A stretch of 64,000 bases of DNA from Rhodanobacter sp. PCA2 (GCF_013620825.1 NZ_NJIC01000020.1:1-64000), one strand, 5' to 3'. Counted from the first letter of the stretch, positions 46,854-56,917 are shown. Translations and numbers: made by a program. The notes: generated from the sequence alone by a model not told the origin.

Positions 46854-48293
46854 ATGAACATCAAGACCATACTGTCGTTCGCGATCGGCCCCATCGCGAC
46901 GGCCGGGCTGGGCCTGGTCACGGTGCCCATCATCGCCTGGGTGTTTCCGCCCGCCGACGTGGGCCGCCTCAACATCGTCCGGATCGCGGTGGACTTCGGC
47001 GTGTTGCTGTTCAACCTCGGGCTCGATCGCGCCTACGTGCGGGAATACTACGAATGCGCGGATCGCCCGGCCCTGCTGAAGTCGTGCTTCCTGCCGGGAT
47101 TCGCGCTGATGCTGTTCGCGTTCCTGCTCACGCTGCCGTTCCAGGGCCACATGGCGGCATGGCTGTTCGACCTGGGGCATCCGGGCTACTACTGGATACT
47201 GATCGCCTGCCTGGTGGTCAGCTTCGTCTCGCGATTCCTCTCGCTGATCCTGCGCATGCAGGATCGCGGCCTGGCGTTTTCCATGAGCCAGATCCTGCCG
47301 AAGGTGATCCTGCTGCTCGCCGTCGCCGTACTGGCATGGCCGGCCATTCCGAAATCCTTCGGCCAGCTCGAAGCCGCCTACCTCGTGTCCCTGCTCTCGG
47401 TGCTGTTCGTCTACAGCCTGAGCACGCGGCACGAATGGGTGCCGGCGCTGCGCGCGCCGCTGTCCCGCCCGCAGGTCCACGCGCTGCTGCTCTACGGATT
47501 GCCGCTGATCTTCGCCGGCGTGGCGTACTGGGGCCTCAGCGCCACCAGCACGCTGGTGCTGCGCACGATGTCCACGCTGTCCGAGCTTGCGGTGTACTCG
47601 GTGTCGATGAGCTTCGCCAGCATAGGCGCGGTCTTTCAGGCGATCTTCACCGTGCTGTGGGCGCCGCTGGTCTACAAGTGGGTGGCGCACGGCGTGGACA
47701 TGCGCCGGGTCGACCACATCGCGCACCAGGCGCTGGCCATCGTCTGCGCGATCTGGGTGCTGACCGGGGTGTTCTCGTGGGTGACCGACTTCGTGCTGCC
47801 GCCGCGCTACACGCAGGTGAAGTACCTGATGCTGTGCTGCATCGGGCAGCCGCTGCTGTACACGCTTTCCGAGGTGACCTGCGTGGGCATAGGCATCACG
47901 CGCAGGTCCGGGCTGTCGCTGTGGTCCACGCTCGCGGCGCTGGTCGCCAACGTCGCCGTCAGCGTGTATCTCACGCCACGGTACGGCGCGGCGGGCGCGG
48001 TGGTCGCGAACACGCTGGCGTTCCTGGTCTTCTTCATCGCGCGCACCGAGGCGTCGGCACGCGTGTGGCGCCCGTTCCCGCGCGCGCGGCTGTACGCCTT
48101 CGTTTCCGCGGGGGTGGGGCTTTCCATCGCCACGCTGGCGTTCGCGCCGCGCGCGCCGATGCTGTTCCACATCGTCTGGCTGGCCTTGCTGCCGGCGATC
48201 GCATGGGCGTTCCGCACGGAATGGACCGCGATCTACAGGTCGCTGCACTCGTCCATCAAGTTGACGCGATGGTCGCCGGAGCCGGAGCCGTGA
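46854..48293 (+). CDS. Wzx-type polysaccharide flippase
   Basis: 479 residues from the ATG giving MNIKTILSF. Twelve to fourteen hydrophobic segments in the MATE/MOP pattern; the start FAIGPIATAGLGLVTVPI and GAAGAVVANTLAF near the C-terminus are typical of Wzx proteins. It moves the lipid-linked repeat unit to the periplasmic face, where the polymerase encoded two genes later acts. It lies 73 bp after the previous gene with a GGGCGGG ribosome site. Confidence 0.88.
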   Translation: MNIKTILSFAIGPIATAGLGLVTVPIIAWVFPPADVGRLNIVRIAVDFGVLLFNLGLDRAYVREYYECADRPALLKSCFLPGFALMLFAFLLTLPFQGHMAAWLFDLGHPGYYWILIACLVVSFVSRFLSLILRMQDRGLAFSMSQILPKVILLLAVAVLAWPAIPKSFGQLEAAYLVSLLSVLFVYSLSTRHEWVPALRAPLSRPQVHALLLYGLPLIFAGVAYWGLSATSTLVLRTMSTLSELAVYSVSMSFASIGAVFQAIFTVLWAPLVYKWVAHGVDMRRVDHIAHQALAIVCAIWVLTGVFSWVTDFVLPPRYTQVKYLMLCCIGQPLLYTLSEVTCVGIGITRRSGLSLWSTLAALVANVAVSVYLTPRYGAAGAVVANTLAFLVFFIARTEASARVWRPFPRARLYAFVSAGVGLSIATLAFAPRAPMLFHIVWLALLPAIAWAFRTEWTAIYRSLHSSIKLTRWSPEPEP

Positions 48294-48448
48294 ACGTCTC
48301 CCGCAAGCCCGCGGCGGCGTGCCTGACTGCGGCCCGAACGCCGCGCGCCGGCGCCACGGAAATTCACGCAATGCTGCCCGGCGATGCGTTATTGCTCGAA
48401 GACATCGGCACGCGATGGCGAGGCGACGCGGAGATCGAGGATCCATCG

Positions 48449-49723
48449 GTGAAGAAGATCAACCTGTTCGTTTTCGCGGCACACCACCTGAGCGGCAACA
48501 TCGCCGCACAGCGGTTCAGGGCGCTGCTGAAATACCTGGATCCAGCGAAATACCGGGTGTTCGTGTTCACCCGGGAACCCGCCGCAGGCGTCCATGCGGC
48601 GAACGCGGCGACCGGCCCGGAAACCAGCATCCACGCGTTCCCGGGCCGTTGCGTGGGCAGCGAGTCGAGCGCCGCGGCATCGGCGCTCGCCTTGACCGCG
48701 GCCTTCGCGCATAGACTGCCCGCGATGCTGGCCAACGGCGATGCGCGGACGCGTCCGTGGTTCGCCCTGGCATGGGCAGAGGCCGACCGCCTCTGCGGCG
48801 AGCGGCTGGCGGCGGGCGAATCCTGCGTGGCGATCGGCACGTATTCGCCGGTCGATGCGCTGATCGCCGCCGCCGCGCTGGCCAGCCGGCGCCGCATCGC
48901 CTGCCTGCAGGATTTCCGCGATGGCCTGGTGTTCGAATCGCTGGGCCGGGGCGGCCGCCTGCGCGATTTCGCGCGGCGGGCGATCGAGCGGCGCGTGGTG
49001 GCGCCCGCGGCGCTGATCACATCGGTGAGCCGTCCCCTGGTGGACGACTTCCGCCGCCGTTATCCGGACAAGACCACGGTGAACCTTCCGAACGGCTTCG
49101 ATCCCGACGACTTCGCCCGGCTGCCCGCCGACACCGGCAGCGCCAGCCGGGCCGCGGCGATCCTCGCGCAGCAGGTGCCGGCCGGCGCGCAGCTGATCGG
49201 CCATTTCGGCCGCATCGGCGCCAGCGACTCATCGGCGTCGAACAGCCTGGACTGCTTCATCGACCTGTTGAACGACGCGCCCGAACTGGCGGCGGGCAGA
49301 CACGTGATGTTCGTCGGCGAGCTGACGGAGGCCGAGCGCGCATCGCTTCGGCGCGCCCGGTTCTCCGTTGGCGTGCTCGGACCGGTCGAGCGCGCGCTCG
49401 CGCTGCAGCTGATGCGACGCTGCGACAAGCTGCTGCTGCTGACCGGCACGCGCACCAGTTGCGCCACCGGCAAGCTGTTCGAATACCTCGCCGCCGGCGC
49501 GCCGGTGGTGTGCGTTTCCGGCGTGCCCAACGAAGCGACGGCCATCCTCGACGAAACCGGCGCCGGGCAGAGCCTGCTGACCAGCGTCGCCGCGGGCGGC
49601 GAGGCATTGCGCGCGGCGCTGGCGCCTGCCCCCGCGAACGTGCGCCGCGACGTGAGCACCTACAGCCGCATCGTGCAGGCCGGCCTGCTCGACCGGTGGC
49701 TTGCGCACATGGTGGCGGCATGA
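48449..49723 (+). CDS. GT-B glycosyltransferase
   Basis: 424 residues from the GTG giving a KKINLFVFAAHHLSGN start. The frame is open back to a GTG at 48290 that overlaps the flippase stop, which would add 53 residues, so the start is uncertain. The N-terminal half contains SVSRPLVDDF and LPNGFDPDDF; the C-terminal half has HFGRIGASDS and TGKLFEYLAAGAPVV, matching GT4-like transferases. It lacks the classical E-x7-E but keeps Glu in FEYLAAG. It adds a sugar of the repeat unit; specificity unknown. Confidence 0.8.
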   Translation: MKKINLFVFAAHHLSGNIAAQRFRALLKYLDPAKYRVFVFTREPAAGVHAANAATGPETSIHAFPGRCVGSESSAAASALALTAAFAHRLPAMLANGDARTRPWFALAWAEADRLCGERLAAGESCVAIGTYSPVDALIAAAALASRRRIACLQDFRDGLVFESLGRGGRLRDFARRAIERRVVAPAALITSVSRPLVDDFRRRYPDKTTVNLPNGFDPDDFARLPADTGSASRAAAILAQQVPAGAQLIGHFGRIGASDSSASNSLDCFIDLLNDAPELAAGRHVMFVGELTEAERASLRRARFSVGVLGPVERALALQLMRRCDKLLLLTGTRTSCATGKLFEYLAAGAPVVCVSGVPNEATAILDETGAGQSLLTSVAAGGEALRAALAPAPANVRRDVSTYSRIVQAGLLDRWLAHMVAA

Positions 49724-51042
49724 ACTCCGGCAACGGCCCCATCCCGGCCGGTGCGTCGCTGTCCGGCGTGGCGCCCGCCCTGCCCCGCTACGCCGGCGGC
49801 AGGTACCGGATCACGGCGGGCCACCTGTTCCTTGGCGCGGCGATCCTGCTGCTGCTGCTCACGGTGGTCGTGCCCAACTCCCTGCCTGTCCCCACTGGCG
49901 CGGCGATGGGCCTGGCGTTCCTGCTCGCGCTGCCCGGGCTGCAGATCGGCCCGGGCTTCCGGAACCTGCTCGCGTGCTACGGCGTCACGGTGGTCGTCAC
50001 CGTCGCCTACATGATCGTCGGCGGCATGCACGGCGCGACGATGGTCGCGCTCGCGCAGACCGCGGTGATCTACATCTTCTCGCCGCTGCTGTGGATGGTC
50101 ATCGCCCACGCCCTGCTGAAACGGCTGGGCACCGAGCGGCTGATCGACTGGTTCGCCATGCTCAGCGTGCTGTGCGCGGTCAGCGTGGCGGCGTTCTTCT
50201 ACCTGTATCTCCGGCATGGCGCCGCCGCCGTGGCGTTCTTCTTCAAGGGCGCCAACGTCAACCTCAACGACGGTTTTTCCGGCGCCACCATGCACGTCTA
50301 CGGCTCGCTGATCTTCCTGAGCGGCGCGTTCTTCAGTTCGCCGGAACTCATACGCAGCCGCCTCCTGCGGTTCGCGCTGCTGGGGATGCTGCTGGCGAGC
50401 GCGCTCACCTCCGGCCGTTCCGCGCTCATCCTGTCGGTGCCGCTGGGCTGGTGCCTCGGCCTGGCGCTGATGTCGCGCACCATCGGCAACACGCGCAAAT
50501 CCGCGTTCACCCAGCTCATCCGCTACGGCGTGCCGATGCTGGCCGCTGCCGCCGCGGCGCTTGCGCTGCTGCAGGCCTACACCCAGATCAACCTGGGCAC
50601 GGTGCTCACCACCGTCACGGACAAGCTCGCTTCGGGCGGCGGCAGCGCACGCGTGCAGATGGGCCGTTCGCTGTTCTCCGGCATCCTCGGCAACGGCGGC
50701 CTGGGCTCCGGCCATGGCGTGGGCGTGCCGTTCGTCAGCGACCCCATCCATCCCTGGCGCTATGAACTGGTGTGGGTCGCCACGCTGTACCGGGTCGGGA
50801 TACTCGGCGCGCTGGTCTACGCGCTGCCGTTCCTGCTGTATTTCGTCGCGATCCTGCGGCTGGCGCATGCGCGCCGGCTGCCGGCGCGGCACAAGTTCAT
50901 GTTCTGCGGCCTGGTGTGCGCCTTCCTCGCCACCAACACCAACCCCTACATCGAGGCGTTCGCGTTCCAGTGGATGTACGTCGTCCCGCTGGTGGCGCTG
51001 GCCATCGAGTACCGGGCGTGCTTCAGGCAGGAGCCGGCATGA
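49720..51042 (+). CDS. O-antigen polymerase/ligase-like protein (Wzy)
   Basis: 440 residues, ATG overlapping the glycosyltransferase stop. Ten or more hydrophobic segments, a periplasmic loop around residues 280-350 with GNGGLGSGHGVGVPF and HPWRYELVWV, and the short stretch LTSGRSALIL before it, as in Wzy_C (O-antigen ligase/polymerase) proteins. It should join repeat units blockwise in the periplasm. Sequence is poorly conserved, as usual for Wzy. Confidence 0.82.
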   Translation: MNSGNGPIPAGASLSGVAPALPRYAGGRYRITAGHLFLGAAILLLLLTVVVPNSLPVPTGAAMGLAFLLALPGLQIGPGFRNLLACYGVTVVVTVAYMIVGGMHGATMVALAQTAVIYIFSPLLWMVIAHALLKRLGTERLIDWFAMLSVLCAVSVAAFFYLYLRHGAAAVAFFFKGANVNLNDGFSGATMHVYGSLIFLSGAFFSSPELIRSRLLRFALLGMLLASALTSGRSALILSVPLGWCLGLALMSRTIGNTRKSAFTQLIRYGVPMLAAAAAALALLQAYTQINLGTVLTTVTDKLASGGGSARVQMGRSLFSGILGNGGLGSGHGVGVPFVSDPIHPWRYELVWVATLYRVGILGALVYALPFLLYFVAILRLAHARRLPARHKFMFCGLVCAFLATNTNPYIEAFAFQWMYVVPLVALAIEYRACFRQEPA

Positions 51043-52127
51043 GGCGCCTCAAGGTGCTGCTGTTCTCGAGGTATTCGCGGCTGGGGCCAAGCACCCGGTT
51101 GCGCAGCCTGCAATACCTGCCGCTGCTCGAAGGCCACGACATCGACGTGGAAGTGCACGAGCTGTTTCCCGACGCCTATCTGGAGAACCTGTACGGCGAG
51201 CGCCCGGCGAGCGCCCGGCGCAGCGCGTGGCAGTACTACGCCCGGCGCATGGCGCAGGTCCTGCGCCGCGATGCGCACGACCTGCTGTGGATCGAAGGCG
51301 AACTGTTCCCCTACCTGCCGTACTGGCTTGAATCCGGATTCGTGCCCTCGGCGAAGCCCTATGTCGTGGACTACGACGACGCGCTGTTCCACAAGTACGA
51401 CATGTCGCCCAACCCGCTGGTGCGCCGCCTGCTCGGGCGCAAGATCGACCAGGTGATGCGCCGGGCGGCCTGCGTGATCGCCGGCAACCGCTACCTCGCC
51501 GCGCGCGCCGCCCGGGCCGGCGCCGCGCGGATCGAGATCATCCCCACCGTGGTGGACGAGAAACGCTACGCGCTGGCGCGGCACGCGGACGCCGGGCAGC
51601 CGGTGATCGGCTGGGTGGGCTCGCCGGCCACCGAGGAATACCTGCTGGACGACCGCGAGGTGCTGGAACAGGCCTGCGGCATGCACGGCGCGCGCCTGCT
51701 GCTGGTCGGCCCGCGGCCGGAAGTGGCGGGCCGGTTCGGCAGCGTGGTGCCGGAGGTGGTGCCGTGGTCCGAGGTCAGCGAGGCCGCCACGATCGCCCGG
51801 ATGGACATCGGCATCATGCCGCTGCGCGACGGCCCGTGGGAACGCGGCAAGTGCGGCTACAAGATCATCCAGTACATGGCCTGCGGCCTGCCGGTGGTGG
51901 CTTCGGCGGTGGGCGCGAACGTCGACATCGTGCGCCACGGCGAGGACGGCTTCCTGGCCGCGGGCGCGGCCGACTGGCACGACGCGCTGGAACAACTGAT
52001 CCGCAGCCGCCCGCTGCGCGCGCGCATGGGCCTCGCGGGCCGCGCGCGCGTGGAGCGCGAGTACAGCGTGGGCGCGCAGGCGTCGCGGCTCGCGCAGGTG
52101 CTGCTGCACGGCGCGGGGTGGCACTGA
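51039..52127 (+). CDS. GT4-family glycosyltransferase
   Basis: 362 residues, overlapping the polymerase stop (ATGA). It starts KVLLFSRYSRLGPSTRLR; then VVDYDDALFHKYD and the C-terminal nucleotide-binding portion WERGKCGYKIIQYMACGLPVV, characteristic of GT4-like transferases acting on exopolysaccharide. Its stop overlaps the amidotransferase start by one base. Donor and linkage unknown. Confidence 0.85.
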   Translation: MRRLKVLLFSRYSRLGPSTRLRSLQYLPLLEGHDIDVEVHELFPDAYLENLYGERPASARRSAWQYYARRMAQVLRRDAHDLLWIEGELFPYLPYWLESGFVPSAKPYVVDYDDALFHKYDMSPNPLVRRLLGRKIDQVMRRAACVIAGNRYLAARAARAGAARIEIIPTVVDEKRYALARHADAGQPVIGWVGSPATEEYLLDDREVLEQACGMHGARLLLVGPRPEVAGRFGSVVPEVVPWSEVSEAATIARMDIGIMPLRDGPWERGKCGYKIIQYMACGLPVVASAVGANVDIVRHGEDGFLAAGAADWHDALEQLIRSRPLRARMGLAGRARVEREYSVGAQASRLAQVLLHGAGWH

Positions 52128-54094
52128 TGTGCGGCCTCGCGGGATTCTGGCAGTTGCGGGGCGGTTCGCGGGACGTGCTGCTGCGGCAGGTACAGGCGAT
52201 GTCGGACCGGCTGATCCATCGCGGCCCCGACGACCAGGGCGAGTGGTGCGACGAAGCGGCCGGCATTGCGCTGGCGCAGCGCCGGCTGGCGATCCTCGAT
52301 CTCTCGGCGGCCGGCCACCAGCCGATGCTGTCGGCCTGCCGGCGCCACGTGCTCGTGTTCAACGGCGAGATCTACAACCACCTCGACCTGCGCCGGCAGC
52401 TCCAGGCGCAGGGCGCGGCGCCGGCGTGGCGCGGCCATTCGGACACCGAGACCCTGCTCGCCTGTTTCGTCGCCTGGGGCATGGAGCGCACGCTGCGGGC
52501 CTGCACCGGCATGTTCGCGCTGGCCCTGTGGGACCGGCAGCAGCGCACGCTCACGCTGGCGCGCGACCGCATGGGCGAGAAGCCGCTCTACTACGCGTGG
52601 CAGGGCGACACCCTGCTGTTCGGTTCGGAACTCAAGGCGCTGAAGGCGCATGCGTCGTTCGGGGCGGAGGTGGACCGCGGCGCGCTGGCGCTGCTGCTGC
52701 GCCACGACTGCGTCCCGGCGCCGTATTCGATCTACCGGGGTGTCTCCAAGCTGCGCCCCGGGCATCTGCTGCATGTCGACGCCCTTTCGCCGCAGAGCGC
52801 GGAGCCCGAGGCGTACTGGCGCTACAACGACGTCGTCAGCGCGGGCCTCGCCGATCCGTTCCACGGCTCCGACGCCGAAGCCGCCGACGCGCTGGAGCAG
52901 CGGCTGGGCGCCAGCATAGCCGCGCAGATGCTGGCCGACGTGCCGCTGGGCGCATTCCTCAGCGGCGGCATCGACAGCAGCACCGTCGTGGCCCTGATGC
53001 AGGCGCGCAGCTCCCGCCCGGTCAAGACCTTCACCATGGGATTCGGCGAGGCCGGCTACGACGAGGCCGCGCACGCCCGCGCCGTCGCCGCGCATCTCGG
53101 CACCGAGCACACCGATCTCCGCGTGAGCCCCGACGACGCGCTCGCGGTGATCCCGAACCTTCCGTCCATCTTCTGCGAACCGTTCGGCGACAGCTCGCAG
53201 ATCCCGACCTTCCTGGTCAGCGAGCTGACCCGCCGCGAAGTGACGGTGGCGCTGAGCGGCGACGGCGGCGACGAGCTTTTCGGCGGCTACAACCGCTATC
53301 TCGGCGCGCGCAGGACCTGGGAGCGCATGCGCCGACTGCCGGCGCTGGCGCGCCGCGCCGGCACGGGCTTCCTGCGCACGATGCCGCCGGACGCGTGGAA
53401 CCGGTGGTTCGAGCGCATCCGGCCGCTGCTGCCCAGGCGCTGGCACCTCGCCACTCCCGGCGACAAGGCGCAGAAGCTGGCGGAGGTGTTGTCGCTGTCC
53501 AGCGGCGACGCGTTCTTCCTGCACCTCGCCAGCCAGTGGCAGCACCCGGAAAGCGTGGTGATGGGCGCGCACGAACCGGCGACCCTGCTCACCGACCCGG
53601 GCGCGTGGCCGGACACCGGGCACCTGGCGCAGTGGATGATGGCGATGGACGCGCAGAGCTACCTGCCCGACGACATCCTGGTGAAGGTCGACCGGGCGGC
53701 CATGGCGAACAGCCTGGAAACGCGCGTGCCCATGCTGGACCACCGCGTGGTCGAACTCGCCTGGCGCCTGCCGCCGCAGCAGAAGATCCGCGACGGCGAA
53801 GGCAAGTGGCTGCTGCGCCAGGTGCTGTACCGGCACGTGCCCAGGGCCCTGGTCGAACGCCCGAAGATGGGCTTCGCGATCCCGCTGGACAGCTGGCTGC
53901 GCGGTCCCCTGCGCGACTGGGCGGAGGCGTTGCTGGACGAGCGCCGCCTGCGCCACGAAGGCTATTTCCACCCCGCGCCCATCCGCCAGAAATGGCAGGA
54001 GCACCTCGGCGGCAGGCACAACTGGCAGTACCCGCTGTGGACGGTGCTGATGTTCCAGGCCTGGCTGCAGGAAACCCGGAGGACGTCCCTGTGA
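52127..54094 (+). CDS. Asparagine-synthase-like glutamine amidotransferase
   Basis: 655 residues. Class II amidotransferase domain with the Cys2 nucleophile (MCGLAGFW), NGEIYNHLDLR and GHSDTE. The synthetase domain has the PP-loop LSGGIDSST (about residues 279-287) and SGDGGDELFGGYNRY. It is homologous to AsnB, but relatives inside polysaccharide loci (WbpS type) amidate uronic acids. With WbpB/D/E next door making a diacetamido-glucuronic acid, amidation of that sugar is the natural inference. Coupled to the previous gene. Confidence 0.88.
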   Translation: MCGLAGFWQLRGGSRDVLLRQVQAMSDRLIHRGPDDQGEWCDEAAGIALAQRRLAILDLSAAGHQPMLSACRRHVLVFNGEIYNHLDLRRQLQAQGAAPAWRGHSDTETLLACFVAWGMERTLRACTGMFALALWDRQQRTLTLARDRMGEKPLYYAWQGDTLLFGSELKALKAHASFGAEVDRGALALLLRHDCVPAPYSIYRGVSKLRPGHLLHVDALSPQSAEPEAYWRYNDVVSAGLADPFHGSDAEAADALEQRLGASIAAQMLADVPLGAFLSGGIDSSTVVALMQARSSRPVKTFTMGFGEAGYDEAAHARAVAAHLGTEHTDLRVSPDDALAVIPNLPSIFCEPFGDSSQIPTFLVSELTRREVTVALSGDGGDELFGGYNRYLGARRTWERMRRLPALARRAGTGFLRTMPPDAWNRWFERIRPLLPRRWHLATPGDKAQKLAEVLSLSSGDAFFLHLASQWQHPESVVMGAHEPATLLTDPGAWPDTGHLAQWMMAMDAQSYLPDDILVKVDRAAMANSLETRVPMLDHRVVELAWRLPPQQKIRDGEGKWLLRQVLYRHVPRALVERPKMGFAIPLDSWLRGPLRDWAEALLDERRLRHEGYFHPAPIRQKWQEHLGGRHNWQYPLWTVLMFQAWLQETRRTSL

Positions 54095-54158
54095 GGTCGG
54101 CGCCTGCCATCCACCCGCATGCCCGCGCCGCCGCCACTTCCCTGCGCGAGACACGCCC

Positions 54159-55319
54159 ATGAAAGCGATACTGTTCGCCAACACGGACTGGTACCTCTAC
54201 AACTTCCGTCGCTCGCTGGCGCTCGCGCTGCAGCGGCAGGGCTGCGAGGTGCTGCTGGTTTCGCCGCCCGGCGCCTACGGCGAAAAGCTGCGCAGCCTGG
54301 GGCTGCGCTGGGAGCCGGTGCCGATGGCGCGGCGCAGCCTCAACCCGCTGCGGGAACTGGCGCTGCTGTGGCATCTGGTGCGCCTGCTGCGACGCGAGCA
54401 GGCGGAGCTGGTGCACGGCTTCACGATCAAGTGCGCGGTATACGGCTCGCTGGCGGCGCGCCTGGCGGGCGTGCCCGCCCGGGTGAACGCGGTGGCCGGC
54501 ATGGGCTACGTGTTCACCAGCCCGCAGTGGAAGGCGCGCGTGCTGCGGCCGGTGGTGCGCAGCCTGCTGCGCCTGGCGCTGGGCGGGCGCGGCGCGCGGC
54601 TGATCCTGCAGAACGCGGACGACGTGGCGCTGTTCGAGCGCGCCGGCCTGGTCGACCTCTCGCATATCCGCCTGATCCGCGGCTCGGGGGTGAACTGCGC
54701 GCAGTTCGCCTCGCAGGCGCACGGCAAGGCCCCCGGCGACGGGCGCACGCGCGTGCTGCTGGCGAGCCGGTTGCTGTGGGACAAGGGGCTGGAGGAGTTC
54801 GTCGCCGCCCTGCGCCAGTTGCGCCTGGAAGGCTGCAGCGTCCACGCCCTGCTCGCCGGCACGCCGGACCCCGGCAACCCCGCCGCCGTGCCGGAAGCGA
54901 CGATACGCGGCTGGGTGGACGAGAAGCTGGTCGCCTGGCTGGGCCATGTCGACGACATGGCCGCGCTGCTCGGTTCGGTGGACATGGTCGTGCTGCCCAG
55001 CCACCGGGAAGGCCTGCCGAGATCGCTGGTCGAGGCCGCGGCCTGCGGCCTACCCCTGATCACCACCGACGTGCCCGGCTGCCGCGAGGTGGTGTCCGAC
55101 GGCGTCGACGGCCTGCTGGTGCCCAGGGGCGACAGCCAGGCGCTGGCGCAGGCGATCCGGCGGCTCAAGGAAAACCCGCAGCTCGCGCGGCGGCTGGGCG
55201 ACGCGGCACGCCTGAAGGCGCGCTCGCAATTCGATGAAGGCATCGTCATCCAGCGCACCCTCGAGGTCTATGCGGAACTGTGCGATCCGCCGACGGTGCC
55301 CGCCGGGCTGCCCCAGTAG
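54159..55319 (+). CDS. GT4-family glycosyltransferase (PglA-like)
   Basis: 386 residues from ATG. MKAILFANTDWYLYNFR and VHGFTIKCAVYGSLAAR at the N-terminus match the PglA/WbpX-like GT4 group that adds N-acetylhexosamines to lipid-linked sugars. The C-terminal domain has VLLASRLLWDKGLEEFV and the E-x7-E motif in SHREGLPRSLVEAAACG. Last glycosyltransferase of the operon, 64 bp after the amidotransferase and followed by a hairpin. Confidence 0.9.
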   Translation: MKAILFANTDWYLYNFRRSLALALQRQGCEVLLVSPPGAYGEKLRSLGLRWEPVPMARRSLNPLRELALLWHLVRLLRREQAELVHGFTIKCAVYGSLAARLAGVPARVNAVAGMGYVFTSPQWKARVLRPVVRSLLRLALGGRGARLILQNADDVALFERAGLVDLSHIRLIRGSGVNCAQFASQAHGKAPGDGRTRVLLASRLLWDKGLEEFVAALRQLRLEGCSVHALLAGTPDPGNPAAVPEATIRGWVDEKLVAWLGHVDDMAALLGSVDMVVLPSHREGLPRSLVEAAACGLPLITTDVPGCREVVSDGVDGLLVPRGDSQALAQAIRRLKENPQLARRLGDAARLKARSQFDEGIVIQRTLEVYAELCDPPTVPAGLPQ

Positions 55320-55334
55320 ACCTCCCTCACCCGT

Positions 55335-55358
55335 GCCTCGCGGCTCCCGACGCGAGGC
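55335..55358 (+). terminator. Hairpin between glycosyltransferase and beta-helix genes
   Basis: GCCTCGCG/CGCGAGGC with an 8-nt loop, 15 bp after the stop. It lacks a T-run, so it may be an RNA processing or partial-termination hairpin separating the last gene from the operon body. Confidence 0.45.
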
Positions 55359-55467
55359 GACCCATGCGCCGTTCGGAGAACCGCATCTACTACATGGAAT
55401 CGATCGACGGGTTTCACGCGGGCCGCGACCCTGGCCCACGGAGCCCACCACCATCGGAGACCGTGCC

Positions 55468-56910
55468 ATGCGACCCTCCCCGCAAGTGACGAACGTGCTG
55501 GATTTCATTCCCGCCGCCGAGCATGCCGCCATCCGTGCGGGCCAGAGCTTCCACGACTGCACGCCGGGCATCCAGGCGGCCATCGACACGGGCAGCCGCA
55601 AGGTGTTCGTGCCCGCCGGCGTCTATCCGGTCAAGCAGGTCAACCTCCGCTCCGGGCTCGAGCTGCACGGCGAGGGGACCGCGAGCGTGCTGCGGGCCCA
55701 CGATGCATCGCTGGCCTGCGAATTCATGCTCGCCACCCATCTGCGCGACGGCGGCACCCCCAATGTCGCCGACAACATGCGCGACATCTGGCTGCACGAC
55801 CTCACGCTGGAAGGACGGGTGGAAGAATTCCGCTACCAGCAGTACTGGTACCTGCTGGCCGTGAATGCCACCTCGGACCTCAAGGTGGAGCGCGTGACCT
55901 TCCACGGCTTCCGCGGCGACGGCATGTACGTGGGCTCCGGAACGCTGCGGGGCACCGAACGGCACAACCAGCGCATCGTCGTTCGCGACTGCGTGTTCGA
56001 CGGGGCGATCAAGGACAACCGCAACGGCCTGTCGATCATCGATTGCGACCAGCTCACGGTCGAGAACTGCGTGTTCCGCAACATCGGCAACGCGAAGCTC
56101 TCCCATTCGGTGGGCGCCATCGACTTCGAGCCGGACCACCCGTGGAGCGTGTACCGCCACGTGACGATCGACCGCTGCACGTTCACCGACATCGACACGG
56201 TGAACACGGCGGGCATCACGTTCTTCAACGGGCGCCAGCGCGGCGACAACATCCACGACTGGACCGTGTCCCGTTGCCAGTTCAACAACTGCTACTGGGG
56301 CATAGACTCGGCGACCCGGCCCAAGACGGCGAAGGACACGCGCGACAACCTCGCCGTGCTGAACTGCCGTTTCCTCAACTCGATCCGCGTCGACATCGCG
56401 GTGAACGGCTTGAGCGGCACGCAGATCAGCGGATGCACGTTCCAGCGCTCGCCGCCGGGCTCGGGCCCTGGCGGCGATGCGATCAGGCTGGGGTCGTTCG
56501 CCTACGGCACCAGCGAGAACGCCATCGACACCGTGATCACCGGCAACGCGTTCATCGGCATACGCCCGCAGATGGGCGCGATCGGCGTGCTGGGCGCCGA
56601 AGGCGTGGTGTGCGCAGGCAACACCTTCGTCGACATCCACGGTTGCTGCATCAACTTCGCCGAAGGCAACACCCCCGACGATTCCAGGATCACGGAAGCG
56701 GTGATCATCTCGGGAAACCGGATCAACCGCAGCACGCATGCGGCTCCGGGCGCCGCCGGGATGTCGTTCCTGGGCACCAGCCACGAGATGCGCATCACCA
56801 GGGGGCGCATGGTGATGGATCGCTCCATCGCCTACGACAACGACGTACAGGGCGGCATCGCCGGCACCGCCGCCGGCGCGACCGTCCAGCTTGTCGGGAT
56901 ACGCGACTGA
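55468..56910 (+). CDS. Right-handed beta-helix (pectate-lyase/tailspike-like) protein
   Basis: 480 residues from ATG with GGAGA upstream. The opening VLDFIPAAEHAAIRAG followed by IQAAIDTGSRKVFVPAGVY is the entry motif of phage tailspike and pectate-lyase-3 proteins. The rest is parallel beta-helix repeats (VVRDCVFDG, VENCVFRNIGNA, ISGCTFQRS, ISGNRI). No signal peptide is present, so it is cytoplasmic or exported unconventionally. In this setting it may be a polysaccharide lyase, epimerase or scaffold. Catalytic residues cannot be assigned from sequence alone. Confidence 0.78.
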   Translation: MRPSPQVTNVLDFIPAAEHAAIRAGQSFHDCTPGIQAAIDTGSRKVFVPAGVYPVKQVNLRSGLELHGEGTASVLRAHDASLACEFMLATHLRDGGTPNVADNMRDIWLHDLTLEGRVEEFRYQQYWYLLAVNATSDLKVERVTFHGFRGDGMYVGSGTLRGTERHNQRIVVRDCVFDGAIKDNRNGLSIIDCDQLTVENCVFRNIGNAKLSHSVGAIDFEPDHPWSVYRHVTIDRCTFTDIDTVNTAGITFFNGRQRGDNIHDWTVSRCQFNNCYWGIDSATRPKTAKDTRDNLAVLNCRFLNSIRVDIAVNGLSGTQISGCTFQRSPPGSGPGGDAIRLGSFAYGTSENAIDTVITGNAFIGIRPQMGAIGVLGAEGVVCAGNTFVDIHGCCINFAEGNTPDDSRITEAVIISGNRINRSTHAAPGAAGMSFLGTSHEMRITRGRMVMDRSIAYDNDVQGGIAGTAAGATVQLVGIRD

Positions 56911-56917
56911 CAGGCCC

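Noticed and set aside
44433-54094. Lasso-peptide or other RiPP cluster, from an HprK-like kinase plus asparagine-synthase-like enzyme
   Set aside because: No precursor peptide, RRE/PqqD-like protein or transglutaminase-like protease is present, and the genes are embedded in a Wzx/Wzy polysaccharide operon.
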